From: Neoarius graeffei | Lineage: Eukaryota; Chordata; Actinopteri; Siluriformes; Ariidae | Assembly: GCF_027579695.1 (NCBI RefSeq) | Contig: NC_083587.1 | Location: forward strand, 37,381,732 to 37,445,731 | Length of the DNA stretch: 64,000 nt | Direction of reading: 5' to 3' | In this document: piece by piece, positions 53,081 through 64,000 of the stretch | Layout: every line of letters starts with the position of its first letter | How positions within the stretch are numbered: position 1 is the stretch's first letter | Made by a program: the position numbers and the translations under genes | Notes under the pieces: generated by a model | What the model was told of the DNA's origin: nothing | The model's database searches: none | What the model saw: the letters and a program-made list of their open reading frames with translations, nothing else

Positions 53081-54639
53081 CAACCCCAATTCCAAAAAAA
53101 TTGGGCCGCTGTGTAAACTGTAAATAAAAACAGAATGCGACCATTTACAAATCATGGAAACCCTGTATTTCATTGAAAATAGTACAAAGACATCAGATCA
53201 AATGTTAAAACTGAGAAATTGTATTGTTTTTTGAAAATTATATACTCATTTTGAATTTGATGTCAGCAACACATTTCAGAAAAGTTGGGACGGGGCAACA
53301 AAAGACTGAAAAAGTTGTGTAAAGCTTAAAAAAAAAACTAATTTGGTAAATTGGCAACAGGTCAGTAACGTGATTGGGTATAAAAAGAGCATCCCAGAGA
53401 GGCGGAGTCTATCAGAAGTAAAGATGGGGAGGGGTTCACCGCTCTGTGAAAGACTGTGTGGGCAAACAGTGCAAGAATTTAAGAATAACGTTCCTCAATA
53501 TAAAATTGCAAAGAATTTGGGGATCACATCATCTGTGGTACATAACATCATTAAAAGATTCAGAGAATCCGGAGAAATCTCTGTATGCAAGAGACAAGGC
53601 TGAAAACTGACATTGGATGCCTGTGATCTTCAGACCCTCAGGCAACATTGCATTAAAAGCAGACATGTGCCTGGAGTGGAAATCACTGTATGGGTTCAGG
53701 AACACTTCAGAAAACCATCATCTGTGAAAACAGTTCATTACTGCATCCACAAATGCAAGTTAAAACCAGATATAAACAATATCCAGAAACACCGCCACCT
53801 TCTCTGGGCCAGAGCTCTTTTATGATGGACTGAGGCGAAGTGAAAAACTGTCCCGAGATCTGACAAATCAAAAATAAATATTCTTTTTGGAAATCATGGA
53901 CACCACGTCCTCCAGGCTAAAGAGGAGAGGGACCATCCAGCTTGTTGTCAGTGCACAGTTCAAAAGCCAGCATCTGTGATGGTATGAGGGTGCATTAGTG
54001 CACATGACATGGGTAGCTTGTACATCTGGAAAGGCATCATTAACGCTAAATGATATACACACGTTTCAGAGCAATATGCTGCCATCCAGACAAAATCTTT
54101 TCCAGGCAGGACCTTCCTTCTTTCAGCAAAACAATGCCAAACTGCTTTCTGCACATATTAAAACTGCATGGCTCTGTACTAAAAGAGTCTGGGTGCTAAA
54201 CTGGCCTGCCTGCAGTCCAGACCTGTCTCACATTGAAAACATTTGGCACGTTATGAAGCACAAAATATGACAAAAGAGATCCCAAACTGTTGAGCAACTG
54301 AAATTGTCTATCAGACAAGAATGGGACAACATTTGTCTTTCAAAACTACAGCAATTGGTCTCCTCAGTTCCTAAACGTTTACAGAGTGTTGTTAAAAGTA
54401 GGGGTGAGGCAATACAGTGGTAAACATGCCCCTGTCCCAACTTTTTTTAAACATGTTGCTGACATCAAATTCAAAACGAGCACATGTTTTTCAAAAAACA
54501 ACAAACTTTCAGTTTCAACATCTGACATGTCTTTGTACAATTTTCAATGAAATACCGGGTTTCAGTGATTTGCAAATCATTGCATTCTGTTTTTATTGAT
54601 AGTTTACCCAGCATCCCAACTTTTTTGGAATTGGGGTTG
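53081..54639 (+). mobile_element. full-length but decayed Tc1, AACCCC-end family
   Basis: The ends CAACCCCAATTCCAAAAAAA and inverse at 53081 and 54639 sit beside TA. 1559 bases, with inner repeat copies at 53279 (AGAAAAGTTGGGAC) and 54435 (GTCCCAACTTTTT). Third member of the family at 21477 and 47856, carrying many substitutions. Confidence 0.92.
53424..54422 (+). pseudogene. Tc1 transposase with many lesions
   Basis: Starts MGRGSPLCERLCGQTVQEFK at ATG 53424. Stops occur at about 53601, 53823 and later, with several shifts. Recognisable parts: the helix-turn-helix ([19 protein letters not shown]), [17 protein letters not shown] (the catalytic Asp replaced by Asn) and SPDLSHIENIWH. Clearly inactive. 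Confidence 0.9.
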
Positions 54640-54904
54640 TAATACACATAACGTCAATTGGGTGAAACCACTCCAATCCATGCACAAGCTGGTCCGCGTG
54701 CCCGAGACTGGCACGCACTACAAAGCCACACCTCCGTAGTTCGGGTCCTTTGACTTAGGAACTCAGAAGTCCTGCAGTAAACAAACAGTGAAGCAACAGG
54801 AAAATGCAGCTCTCGCCTACACAATCACAGATACGTAAAAAAAATTTTTTTTGGCCAAGGGAAGAGTGGCGGGCCAGAATTATAATGTGGTGGTGCGCCA
54901 CTTT

Positions 54905-55180
54905 AAAAGCGCCCGTGGAGAACACTGCCCTGGATGGAATGGCAGTCCATCACAGGGCAACACACACGTTCATTCACACCCGAGAGCAATTTATTACAGC
55001 CTGCCCACCTACCCGCATGTTTCTGGAGGTGGGTAGAAACCAGAGAACCAGGGGGATGCCCATGTGCACATGTAGAAACACCATAGCAACAGTAACCCAA
55101 GCTCAGGCTCAAACCAGTGACTCTGGAGCTATGAGGTGGCAACACTCTTTGCTGAGCCAACTTGCTACCCCTAACTACAA
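54905..55180 (-). mobile_element. tRNA-derived SINE, second family
   Basis: The minus-strand head GGGGTAGCAAGTTGGCTCAGC with B-box-like GGTTTGAGCCTG; body ATGTTTCTGGAGGTGGGTAGAA on the + strand; tail with CCCTGGATGGAATGGCAGTCC. Same family as the interrupted copy at 38780-42137. It lies just before the second host gene. Confidence 0.7.
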
Positions 55181-55456
55181 CTAATGTGGTTTTTTGCTGT
55201 TAACAGGCTTGAGTGTTGGACCTGTCTGGACCACTTCAGGCTCTTCTGATAATCAGCCCTCACCAGATTGCAATAGTACAGGTATACCTCATCACATGTG
55301 TTCATATGCATTGGTAGTAGAGGACACTTTAAAACTGTATTTTCAGGTCTATCGTTAGTAAATGTATTTGAATATTCTTCAGTCTGGTCTTCAACTGAGG
55401 AAAAAGTGGACGATTGAGTTCAGATGTTTGGATGAGAGTAATTGTAAACCATTAAC

Positions 55457-58400
55457 ATGGGGAACAGCTCCTGCTGCCCATCTTCAAACCCGTGTAATCA
55501 CACGGTGGATGAAACTCAGGGGCTGCTGAACTCACCTGATTCAAAGGTTTCAGCCAGGCCGCTAACCACTGATGGCGTCAGCCAAACACTGGAGGTTGAG
55601 GGAAGGTAAGGTGCTCAATAAAACCTCTTTGACAAATGTGATGTAAAGAAGAGTTGTAATAAAAAGACTGAGCGATGATTTATTTCTTGGGTCTCCATTA
55701 TTCTTCCAGCAAGAAAAATGATGCAGACTGGATAAGACAAGAAAAAGATGCAGTGAGCACGCAACCGATAGCAGCTCCCAAGTCTACCGAGGGGCCTGTA
55801 CAAAGTTCTTATGGTTCTGTTATCCAGATACTCCACACGGATGTCTCCCTCGCTGCACAAGCTAGCCAGAGTGCCTCACCTGTGTCGAAAGTGCCAGAGG
55901 AACAAGTAGATGCAGCTATTACAGCCACAGAAACAAAAAAGGATGATGAGACTATGGGAGAGACCCAGACTTCTGCCACTGAAGTCACTGATGCATTGGC
56001 AGTTAAAGCACCAACAGAGTTGGCTGCAGCTAAAGAGGAAACAGAAGCTCAGATAACTGACACACTGGAAAAAGAAGACAAAGCAGGCAAGCCTAAGTTG
56101 ATGGTACATGATGCAACAGCAGAAGGTCCAGCTGATGAGCAACATGGTGCGCATGTGGACACACTGAAGGAGGTTGCTGAAAACAACACTGAGAAGAGGC
56201 CAGCTGAAGCTGATAAAAATGAGGATTCTGCTGAGACAAATAGAAAGAAAGAAGCTAGTGAGGTTGATCTAGAGAAGGAGGAACTTAAAACACCTGTACA
56301 ACATTTACCTGTGATAGATAGCCTCCATACCACTGAGCCAGTTCTGAATAACTCAGCAATGGATGAACTTGAAGTAAAAGAGTTGCTGACTCCTATGGAC
56401 ATGGCACAGAACAGTGTAGATACCTTACTACCAGAAAATTCCAGTGCAGAACCACTGGTATCTTTATCAGAGCCCTCATGTAAGGTAGAAAAAACATTAG
56501 CCATTGAAAAATCAATTGCTGATAAAGTGCTGGAAAACCATGAAGAACATGTTGTTTCCAACATGACTGAAATGAAGGAAGAAAGCTTACCTCGTAAAAC
56601 TCAGGAAACTTCAGAGCAAGAGTCCTCTCCAGCAATGAAAATTAGTGCGGAACCCACTGTGACTTATATAGAAAATGGCCAAGTGAATGACTTGACTTGT
56701 GATTTGAAAGATGGAAACCCTGCTGAGGTGAATGTAGAAGTACCTCAGTTGATTGAGATATCGCCGATACCTTGTGAGGAACCTTCACCTATTGAGAATC
56801 AAGAGCTGATGTGTGAACCCCCTGCAGGCAGTAAGAGGTGAGCATCTATTACTGAAACTTGTTTTGTATTGCTTCTACTGATTTATTAGTTTTGCTGCCT
56901 TTTATGTTCTTATGATATGACTGCAACCACCAGTCAAATATAGGCCACTGGACACCATTAAGCAACAGTAACCCACTGTCACCTGCAGTTTTTGTGGTAA
57001 CATTAGTCTACTTACACTGCACCCTACCTCTCATTATTGGCACTGGTCAGCCCTCATTAGCACTCGCTAAACCTTCTGAATTGATGTTGGTGACCCATGG
57101 GGGGGGGGAGTGTTCTCTGGCTGTTCATCTTGTAGAGTCGGTGCAGCAGAAGGGAAAGCAAAGTAGATAAAGCAAACAAATGCGCAGATGTGTAGTCTTA
57201 TTTATAACTACTGCCTATCTCTACAGTATTTCTCAGTTTTGGCTCTTGTGTTCTAACTAGTTATATTTATTCTACAAAGTCATTGAGCAGATTATTTAAA
57301 TCAGATAGGCTCCAATTCAATACGGAGTTTTGCAGCCTTTATTTTGTTACATGCAGTGTCTTGCAAAAGTATTCAGCCCCCTTGGTGTTTTGTCGCATTA
57401 CAAGCTGGAATTAAAATGGATTTGGAGGGAGGTTAGGGTTAGCACCATTTGATTTACACAACATGCCCCTGAAGCACCCAAATACTACTGCCATCTCCTG
57501 CCCTGGAAAGTTATTTCCTGAAGTTGTAATTTAAAGCGTTTTCCCAATGTCTTGTGACTTACCTGGCATTCATCACATAATATTTTATTTATGTAGGCAA
57601 TACAGTGTCTTGCAAAAGTATTCATCCCCCTTTGTGTTTGTCCTGTTTTATTGTGTTACAAGCTGGAATTAAAATGGATTTTTGGGGGTTAGCACCATTT
57701 GATTTACACAACATGCCTACCACTTTGAAGATGCAAATTGTTGTTTTATTGTGACACAAAAAATAATTAAGATGAAAAAAAAATCTGGAGTGTGCATAGC
57801 TATCCCCTCCCCCCCAAGTCAATACTTTGTAGAGCCTCCTTTTGTTCTCCAAAGGAGGACAAACTGTTCAAACTCCTTCAAGTTAGATGGATTGTGTTGG
57901 TGTACACTAATCTTCAATTTATGCTACAGATTCTCAATTGGATTGAGGTCTGGGCTTTGATTAGGCCATTCCAAGACATTTAAATGTTTCCCTTTAAACC
58001 ACTCCAGTGTAGCTTTAGCAGTATGTTTAGGGTCATTGTCCTGCTGGAACGTGAACCTTCATCCCAGTCTCAAACCTCTGTCTGACTCAAACAGGTTTTC
58101 CTCCAGAATTGCCCTGTATTTAGTGCCATCCATCTTTCCTTCAGTCCTGACCAGCTTTCCTGTCCCTGCAGATGAAAAATATCCCCACAGCATGATGATG
58201 CCACCACCATGCTTCACTGTAGGAATGGTGATCTCAGGGTGTTGGGTTTGCACCACAAATGGCATTTCCCATGATGGCCAAAAAGATCAGTTTTAGTCTC
58301 ATTTGACCAGAGAATCTTCTTCCATGTGTTTGGGGAGTCTGCCCCATGCTGTTGGGCAAACTCCAGTTTTTTTTTTTTTTTTAAAGTAATGGCTTTTTTC

Positions 58401-61065
58401 TGGCCACTCTTCCATAAAGCCCCACTCTGTGGAGTGTACAGCTTAAAGTGGTTCTATGGACAGATACTCCCATCTCTGCTGTGGATCTTTGCAGCTCCTT
58501 CAGTGTTATCTTTGGTGTCTTTGTTGCATCTCTGATTAATGCCCTCCTTGCCTGGTCTGTGAGTTTTGGTGGGTGGCCTTCTCTTGTCAGGTTTGTAGTG
58601 GTGCCATATTCTTTCCATTTTGCTATAATGGATTTAATGGTGCTCCCTGGGATATTCAAAGTTTGGGGTATTTTTTTTATAACCCAACCCTGATCTATAC
58701 TTCTCCACAACTTTTGTCTCTGACCTGTTTGGAATGCTCCTTGGTTCTCGTGTTGACCAGCTCTTATTTAGAGGTTTCATACGAAAGGGCAGTGAATAGC
58801 TATGCACACTCCAGATTTCTGTTTTTCCATCTTAATTATTGTTTGTGTCACAATAAAACAACAATTTGCACCTTTAAAGTGGTAGGCATGTTGTGTAAAT
58901 CAAATGGTGCTAACCCCCCAAAAATCCATTTTAATTCCAGCTTGTAATGCGACAAAACAGGACAAACACGAAGGGGGATGAATACTTTTGCAAGGCACTG
59001 TATGTTGGTTTGTTGTTTCTTGAAGCATAAGCATTACATACATTATTGTAAGCTCACAGACATAAACTCTTTATTTGTATACGATATGCCAATTTCCCTG
59101 AAAATGGAATATGTTGGAAATGAGATTTTTACCACTGGGCATTAATCTGTAATTTTAACATGAGGCAAGTTAAGTCTCTTTTTGTTTTTTCCCCTATACT
59201 TATTATATAAATTTAGGTTACAGATCATTCTCTGAATAACATGAATTCCTTTCACAACTCTACCTATTCAACTGAATTCAGCATGTGTCATTTGACTTGT
59301 CTGTGGGGGCAATACATTATATAACAATAAAATGATTGAATTGTGTGCGAATGTAGCACTGAAAAAATATTAAGTGTTGATCATTTGTGCAAAACTTGTA
59401 GCGATTAAGCATAATATGCCTTTCTTAACTGATGCAACATAATCGTGGTAGTAATTTTGACTACTGCTCAATTCTAATTAGGGTGCCAAGTCACATAAAT
59501 ATCACGCATTCTTGGATATATAACTGCACTTCACAGATTGAGCCTTTTACATGTAGTACACAGCTGTGCAGCCCCAGATCAGGACACGATGAGATGATGT
59601 CCATTTAAATCTTGTCTCTTCTCTCTAGTACCAGCATTGCAGAGGAGATGAAGAAACCAGAGTCCACAGACCCTGCAGAAGCCCAGCAGACAATCACTGA
59701 GTGTACAAAAAAGGAAGGAGATCCTGGAGAGATCTTTCAGAATGGTTTGTACACACATGGTCCTCTAGAGAAGCCCGAATCTACAGAGAAGCCCAAGTAA
59801 GCACTTCCTGTTGTTTACACTTCCCTCCACCAGGTGGAATTAAAGGGCCAGAATAGCTTTCTAAATTTGTTTTGATGTTAAGAAGGGGGCTAATAATAGC
59901 GCAGCCACCACCATATTTTTACTTTGGAACCACAAGGTGGAATTTTGGACTGTCTCTTCACATGCTTTTAAGTTTACTATTTAAATTTAACAACAATTGG
60001 CTAAATATGAAAAATCTTATGGATCAAGCAAGAACATGTTTTTAATAAAAGTCTCCATCAATTCTCAAGTCTATAACAGACCTGTTATCTCATCTCATTA
60101 TCTCTAGCCGCTTTATCCTTCTACAGGGTCGCAGGCAAGCTGGAGCCTATCCCAGCTGACTACGGGCGAAAGGCGGGGTACACCCTGGACAAGTCGCCAG
60201 GTCATCACAGGGCTGACACATAGACACAGACAACCATTCACACTCACATTCACACCTACGGTCAATTTAGAGTCACCAGTTAACCTAACCTGCATGTCTT
60301 TGGACTGTGGGGGAAACCGGAGCACCCGGAGGAAACCCACGCGGACACGGGGAGAACATGCAAAGTCCGCACAGAAAGGCCCTCGCCGGCCACGGGGCTC
60401 GAACCCGGACCTTCTGGCTGTGAGGCGACAGCGCTAACCACTACACCACCGTGCCACCCCCTGGACAAGTTATACTGTCTTTATTTTGCTTTTGAAAACA
60501 AGTTCACTTAAAAGCTGTATTTTCATTGCACATGGGTTGAGCAGGTCTGGGCAAAGTAATTTATTTTATGATCTCGTAATCATAGGGGAGGTATTTGCAG
60601 AGGAGATTTAATATTGAGTTAGTGATTACAGCATGTGGCTATGATGTGTTATTGCACTCTCACGAGGGCCAAACTTTATTTAGAACTCCGTGGCCAACAG
60701 TGATAAATGAATAGTGTAATGGACTTTGCTATGTGTATTTTAATTGAAAGAATTGTTACTTGTGTACAATGTCACCCAAATGGTCTCATTTTCAGCGAAC
60801 AAGTTGATGAAAATGAGCCTGAAAGGAACGTCACTGGTCCAAGTGAGGCATTCTCATTGGATCATGACTGCATGGAAGCAATGGAGCCAGCACCCCAGGC
60901 GAGCGAGAATGATGAGACAACAGCAGAAGACAAAAATGAGATTGCAGAAAGCAACCAGGCCCGAAAAGGAGAAATTATTTTCAGCACTGGTCGTGATATG
61001 AAAGTTGCACTGATACCAGTGAGTGACATAGGAAACATTGCAGAGAAGGAGGATGAGCACAAAGA
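55457..61065 (+). CDS. Glu-rich protein with MGNSSCC N-terminus, unrecognised
   Basis: Four exons: 55457-55605, 55710-56837, 59629-59796, 60796-61065, all with GT-AG sites and matching phase 2 joins, at least 571 residues. The N-terminus MGNSSCC fits Gly2 myristoylation with palmitoylation at Cys6/7, suggesting membrane attachment. The rest is acidic, low complexity and rich in Glu, Lys, Thr and Ala (exon 2 alone has 376 codons), with no domain, signal peptide or membrane segment. Exons 2-4 are each a multiple of three, so any may be skipped without a frame change. The end is open: GAGTAAGC at 61064 can be read as a donor or, three bases on, as a stop at 61067-61069. A possible non-coding exon is 55208-55279. 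I do not recognise the gene. Confidence 0.78.
56838..57351. other. intron 2 of the MGNSSCC gene, start
   Basis: No repeat or coding pattern recognised apart from a G-run at about 57099-57107. Confidence 0.5.
57352..57480. mobile_element. orphan Tc1 end
   Basis: CAGTGTCTTGCAAAAGTATTC followed by about 115 bases matches the left end of the Tc1 at 57603-59000 in the same orientation, then similarity stops. There is no matching right end nearby. Confidence 0.82.
57603..59000 (-). mobile_element. Tc1 element in the MGNSSCC gene intron
   Basis: The ends CAGTGTCTTGCAAAAGTATTC and inverse at 57603 and 59000 are flanked by TA (57601-57602; 59001-59002). 1398 bases. Transposase on the minus strand, opposite to the host gene; broken. 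Confidence 0.93.
57850..58710 (-). pseudogene. Tc1 transposase, frameshifted
   Basis: N-terminal piece 58710-58381 (helix-turn-helix [34 protein letters not shown]), interrupted by a T-run insertion at about 58365. The catalytic piece 58265-58059 contains [16 protein letters not shown]. Further down, in another frame, come QQDNDPKH-, [12 protein letters not shown]-like and C-terminal codons. Not functional. Confidence 0.88.
59003..59628. other. intron 2 of the MGNSSCC gene, end
   Basis: A/T-rich, ending in the pyrimidine tract CTTGTCTCTTCTCTCTAG of the exon 3 acceptor. No repeat recognised. Confidence 0.6.
60089..60460 (-). mobile_element. tRNA-derived SINE in intron 3
   Basis: Same subfamily as the 16296-17439 triplet and 31363-31737. 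The flanks GACCTGTTAT (left) and GACAAGTTAT (right) are a probable, slightly diverged duplication. Confidence 0.9.
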
Positions 61066-61481
61066 GTAAGCATCTCTCAATCATCTTAAGCATCTCAGCT
61101 TCCTAAGCTTCATTCATTTTAGTAGAACAGAGATTAAAGTTTATAGTATTAGTTTTTATTTTCTTATAAACTTACAATGCCTAGGCTATCTTTCTGCATA
61201 GACCATATTGTGTAAGAACACAAACATGGTGTTAAATGCAGTCAGTTTGCCTAAAGATTTCTAAAACTTTGCTTGCTAAATTTGATGTCCTCATACAGTG
61301 AATGGCAGGTTTTAATCATGTTGTTGGATTGTTGTGTTGAGTTTCACGAAATCAGTTACATGCATACGTTCTGTCCTTGGACTTTTAAAATGCTGTAACC
61401 TGTAGTTAGGGCTGTGCTCACAGCTCGCGATACTCGATCATGCACGATTTTCGGGGGTACGATACGATATCGTTTACTCAC
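61066..61481. other. sequence between exon 4 and the retroviral LTR
   Basis: Contains at 61410-61480 AGGGCTGTGCTCACAGCTCGCGATACTCGATC..., resembling one end of a hAT-type MITE with GATA/CGAT motifs like 36773; the retrovirus seems to have landed inside it. Confidence 0.45.
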
Positions 61482-61704
61482 TGAAAGGTTTCTTCACCTC
61501 TTGCCTTCAGCCTCAGCCAGAACGATTACACCATCTCGAGATCAGTCCCCCCATGTCACCCAGAGCTCTGGGGGTGAGTCGCGAAGAAAGACAGGAACCC
61601 CATAAGTTCGCAATCTTTATTCACAAGTCCCCCAATGAGGCAAGAGAATACAGGGGATTTTATATGTGTATGTTATCTGTATGGATGAAATGACATCACT
61701 GCAG

Positions 61705-61743
<39 letters not shown>

Positions 61744-61823
61744 CATTGCATGCTTCAGAGACTGTAGTGAAACCTTGAGCAGGTCACATCTTAATTACAT
61801 CACTGTTCTGATGGAATGTTCAG

Positions 61824-61874
<51 letters not shown>

Positions 61875-62143
61875 TGAAACCTTGGCGAGGGTACAGATTT
61901 ACAGCCTGTTCTTATGATATGATAGCAATGTTCAGACAGATATAAAAGGCCATTCCTTAGGTCAGAGATAGCAAAGGGCAATATGTTCAAAAAGATATCA
62001 ATATTACGTCTCGAGCGATATGTCATCACGACAGTACTGTGTCTAGCTGAGACAGAAGGTCACAAAAGATTTCTAGCTAAAATAGTAAAATAGAATAAAT
62101 CCTTACAATATTATTTATCCTTACAAAGGAATAAATCCTTACA
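61482..62143 (-). repeat. retroviral LTR
   Basis: On the minus strand it begins TGTAAGGATTTATTCC after the purine tract AAAGAGGGGAT (plus 62144-62155) and ends ...GAAACCTTTCA at 61482. A poly(A) signal AATAAAG and R-like GCGAACTTATGGGGTTCC lie near 61590-61622. Two GT microsatellites (61710-61736, 61827-61872) have expanded inside. The exact ends are inferred from TG...CA and the purine tract. Confidence 0.68.
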
Positions 62144-62320
62144 ATCCCCTCTTTGATACTAATATCACTAGGATCACACCCTGGTATTCTGATCATATAT
62201 GGGATTACATCGAGAATTAGGATTAGATGTATGCTTGAGTTAATCCTTGCTCTTCTTGATGTGTTTTGGTGCTCAGAGGGCGGGCATGCCCTATCAGCCC
62301 TCGTCCCACCTCACCGGAGC

Positions 62321-62668
62321 TTAGAGAAACTCGAAACCTCTTAATTTGTCCCAAATACACGCTACTTCCTTCAGAGTAATTTGTTCTAAAACAGTGAGGG
62401 AAAATGAAATTAGAGGGCATATCGACCTGCAGAGTAGTGAGAACAGAGTCCTGTAAGAATACAGAGCTTCAGAGCATAGAGGCAAAGGTGGACGTGTAAT
62501 AATAGTAGAAGGCGGCATCAGATGACAGACATAACTTTCATTCGTGTGCGCTCGTGCAGTCCAGTTAGCGAATTGCCAAAGGATGTCATCTCGAGGTCCA
62601 GCTCGAGCGGCTAACCCTGCCCCGAGCAGCAGTAGAGTGGTCACGAAGCTCGTGATGAGGATTTTCAT
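62321..62668 (-). pseudogene. retroviral env-like N-terminal fragment
   Basis: An open stretch of 115 codons. It starts with a hydrophobic signal-peptide-like segment (residues 2-22) followed by two N-glycosylation sequons (NWT, NES) within the next 35 residues. No transmembrane subunit, cleavage site or fusion peptide can be seen before the stop at 62321, so most of the gene is missing. The call rests on position between pol and LTR and on these features. Confidence 0.6.
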
Positions 62669-62883
62669 GGTTGTAGTGAGGATGATTGGTCCCAGACAGG
62701 GCGTGAGATCCCCTCTTTGTTCACAACGTCTTGCAGGGAGTAATCTGAGGATTCTCAGTCGGCCAGGGCTGCACAAATGTCACGTCAAATCTGTGTAGAG
62801 CTCAGAGATAGAGAGAGAGAAAAGAGACTGGATAGGGACACAGAAAACGTTAATAGCAAACTTGTCATTGTAACACAACTTTG

Positions 62884-63999
62884 TTATGGAGCCTTCTTCA
62901 ATCGCGTGGCATGGATCCACTGTGGAAAAAGATCAGTTAAAACAGCAGTACAAGTAATGGCGACTATGTCTGCAGGCCCACTATATCTAGGTTCTCCCAA
63001 TTGTCCAAATTGTTTAAAGAGTGTCACCAGCACCTTGTCTCCCACGTGAAAGGGGTGTGTGGGTGCTGCTGGTGGAGATAATATTGTACTATTGACCTTG
63101 GTACACATTTTATGCAACTTATCTATAAGGGCTGCAGAATACTCGTCCATATGTGTTTTCAAATCAGAGGTACCCAGAGCCAGAGTTCCCTTCCTCAAGG
63201 GGAGAGGGAAAGGTCTTCCAAAAATAATTTCTTGGTGTCATATGAATTTCAGCCAGAGTGGCTGGCAATAAGTCTACCCAATTTTTCGAACCTGTGGCCT
63301 GCATGGCCTTAGTTAGTTTGTCTTTCAGTGTTCGATTAGTATGTTCTACGATACCAGAGGATTGAGGGTGGTACGGAATGTGAAAACGCCAGTTTAGTGA
63401 GAGATACTTACAAAGGTTTTGTGGGACTTTCGAGGTAAAAGGGGTACCTTTGTCTGAGTCTATGGCGTCTGAAACCCCATAACTATAACAATAATTATTA
63501 TTATTGATTTCTTATTATTTTATAGTTATTTTATTGTTCTGCTTTTATTGTTTGTTTGTTTTTTTACTGTTCAGTGTCCTTGGGTACCTTGAAAGACGCT
63601 TATAAATAAAATGTATTATTATTATAACTAGGTATTATTTCTTTTGCCAGAATACGAGTAACTACCTTCGTGTTCTCTCGAGAACAGGGAAAAGCTTCTA
63701 CCCATTTAGGGAATTTGTCCACAATCAAGATGACAAAAATCAAATGAGAAAGGAAGAGCGTATGCCTCATGCACAATATCAGGCAGTGAACACACAGAGT
63801 AACCACAGAGGTATTATAAATATTATAAATTATAAATATTATACACCGTCTGAGGGTTTAGAACAAGAACCATCAACAAAGAGTACTTCCCCCATCCCTA
63901 GAGGGCTGGAGGAGAGATCAGACCTGATACTAGTAGTATGTACGATTTTAGACAGACAATATCAATGTCATCCCAAGTGTCATCCCGAGAATTAAGGAG
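62884..63999 (-). pseudogene. retroviral integrase, broken
   Basis: Three minus-strand pieces: core start with VDKFPKWVEAFP (about 63720-63685); core end with DKGTPFTSK and YHPQSSGIVEHTN, holding the second and third catalytic acidic residues (about 63460-63330); and the C-terminal domain with HVGDKVLV...WIHATRLK (63198-62884). Frameshifts separate them and an L2 tail is inserted at 63486-63623. Not functional. Confidence 0.8.
63486..63623 (+). mobile_element. L2 LINE 3' tail inserted in retroviral integrase
   Basis: 138 bases containing GTCCTTGGGTACCTTGAAAG, the L2-type 3' end, with an (ATT)n tail at the right. Flanked by ATAACTA at 63479-63485 and 63624-63630. The integrase coding on each side abuts when one copy is discounted. 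Confidence 0.83.
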
Positions 64000-64000
64000 G

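Larger units (their letters stand above)
61482..64000 (-). mobile_element. endogenous retrovirus, 3' half, decayed
   Basis: Reading right to left: the integrase end of pol (64000 to about 62884), the start of an env-like frame (62668), a deletion-like gap, a purine tract and one LTR (62143-61482). Pol and env order and the Trp-containing integrase C-terminus suggest a gamma/epsilon-type retrovirus of fish. The 5' part lies beyond the window. Frameshifts, an L2 insertion and the shortened env show it is an old, defective copy. Confidence 0.8.

Noticed and set aside
56049-56564. A 171-codon Ser-rich frame antisense to exon 2 of the MGNSSCC gene.
   Set aside because: A shadow of Glu/Lys-rich codons on the + strand, which has matching splice sites and phases.

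Overview
The window is vertebrate nuclear DNA, almost certainly from a teleost fish. It has spliced genes with long introns, and most of the rest is transposable elements of kinds typical of fish: many Tc1/mariner copies, hAT, piggyBac-like, Harbinger-like and ISL2EU-like DNA elements, L2, RTE, I/Nimb-type and RLE-type LINEs, Ty3/gypsy LTR elements, a retrovirus and tRNA-derived SINEs. The exact species cannot be fixed from the sequence; an otophysan such as a catfish is a guess. Two host genes are supported, both on the + strand. YAE1 (36211-46119, three exons) encodes the Fe-S assembly adaptor that serves ABCE1. A second gene (55457 to at least 61065, four exons seen) encodes a Glu-rich protein with an MGNSSCC lipidation-type N-terminus that I do not recognise. 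Layout: 1-7000 is a run of decayed Tc1 copies around an RLE-type LINE. 8105-13005 holds a Ty3/gypsy element with integrase before reverse transcriptase (Gmr1 order), an L2 fragment, a second gypsy fragment and a solo LTR with a perfect target duplication. 14465-17449 is SINEs, including a tandem triplet. 18261-20607 holds ISL2EU-like remains (exons of YqaJ/SWIM-type proteins, a broken THAP gene and a large palindrome). 21477-25550 is a nearly intact Tc1, LINE fragments and a SINE. 25557-31857 is a nest of insertions: a DNA element split by an RTE LINE, a SINE and a hAT; the hAT is split by a piggyBac-like element, which is split by a Tc1 with an uninterrupted 340-codon transposase. 31981-36029 is a second nest (LINE, then hAT, then hAT) ending about 170 bases before the YAE1 start codon. 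The YAE1 introns carry several more elements, one hAT ending 82 bases before exon 3. 46864-54639 holds mariner, LINE and Tc1 remains, tandem SINEs and a 639-base TTAA-flanked palindrome. The second gene's introns contain a Tc1 and a SINE. 61482-64000 is the 3' part of a decayed endogenous retrovirus on the minus strand. Many insertions can be ordered in time, because target-site duplications and interrupted frames are visible. Apart from YAE1 and the unrecognised gene, the coding sequence here belongs to mobile elements. I found no CRISPR, rRNA or functional tRNA gene. I see no convincing new molecular system; the items most worth following up are the intact Tc1, the unrecognised gene, the two nests and the two palindromic elements.
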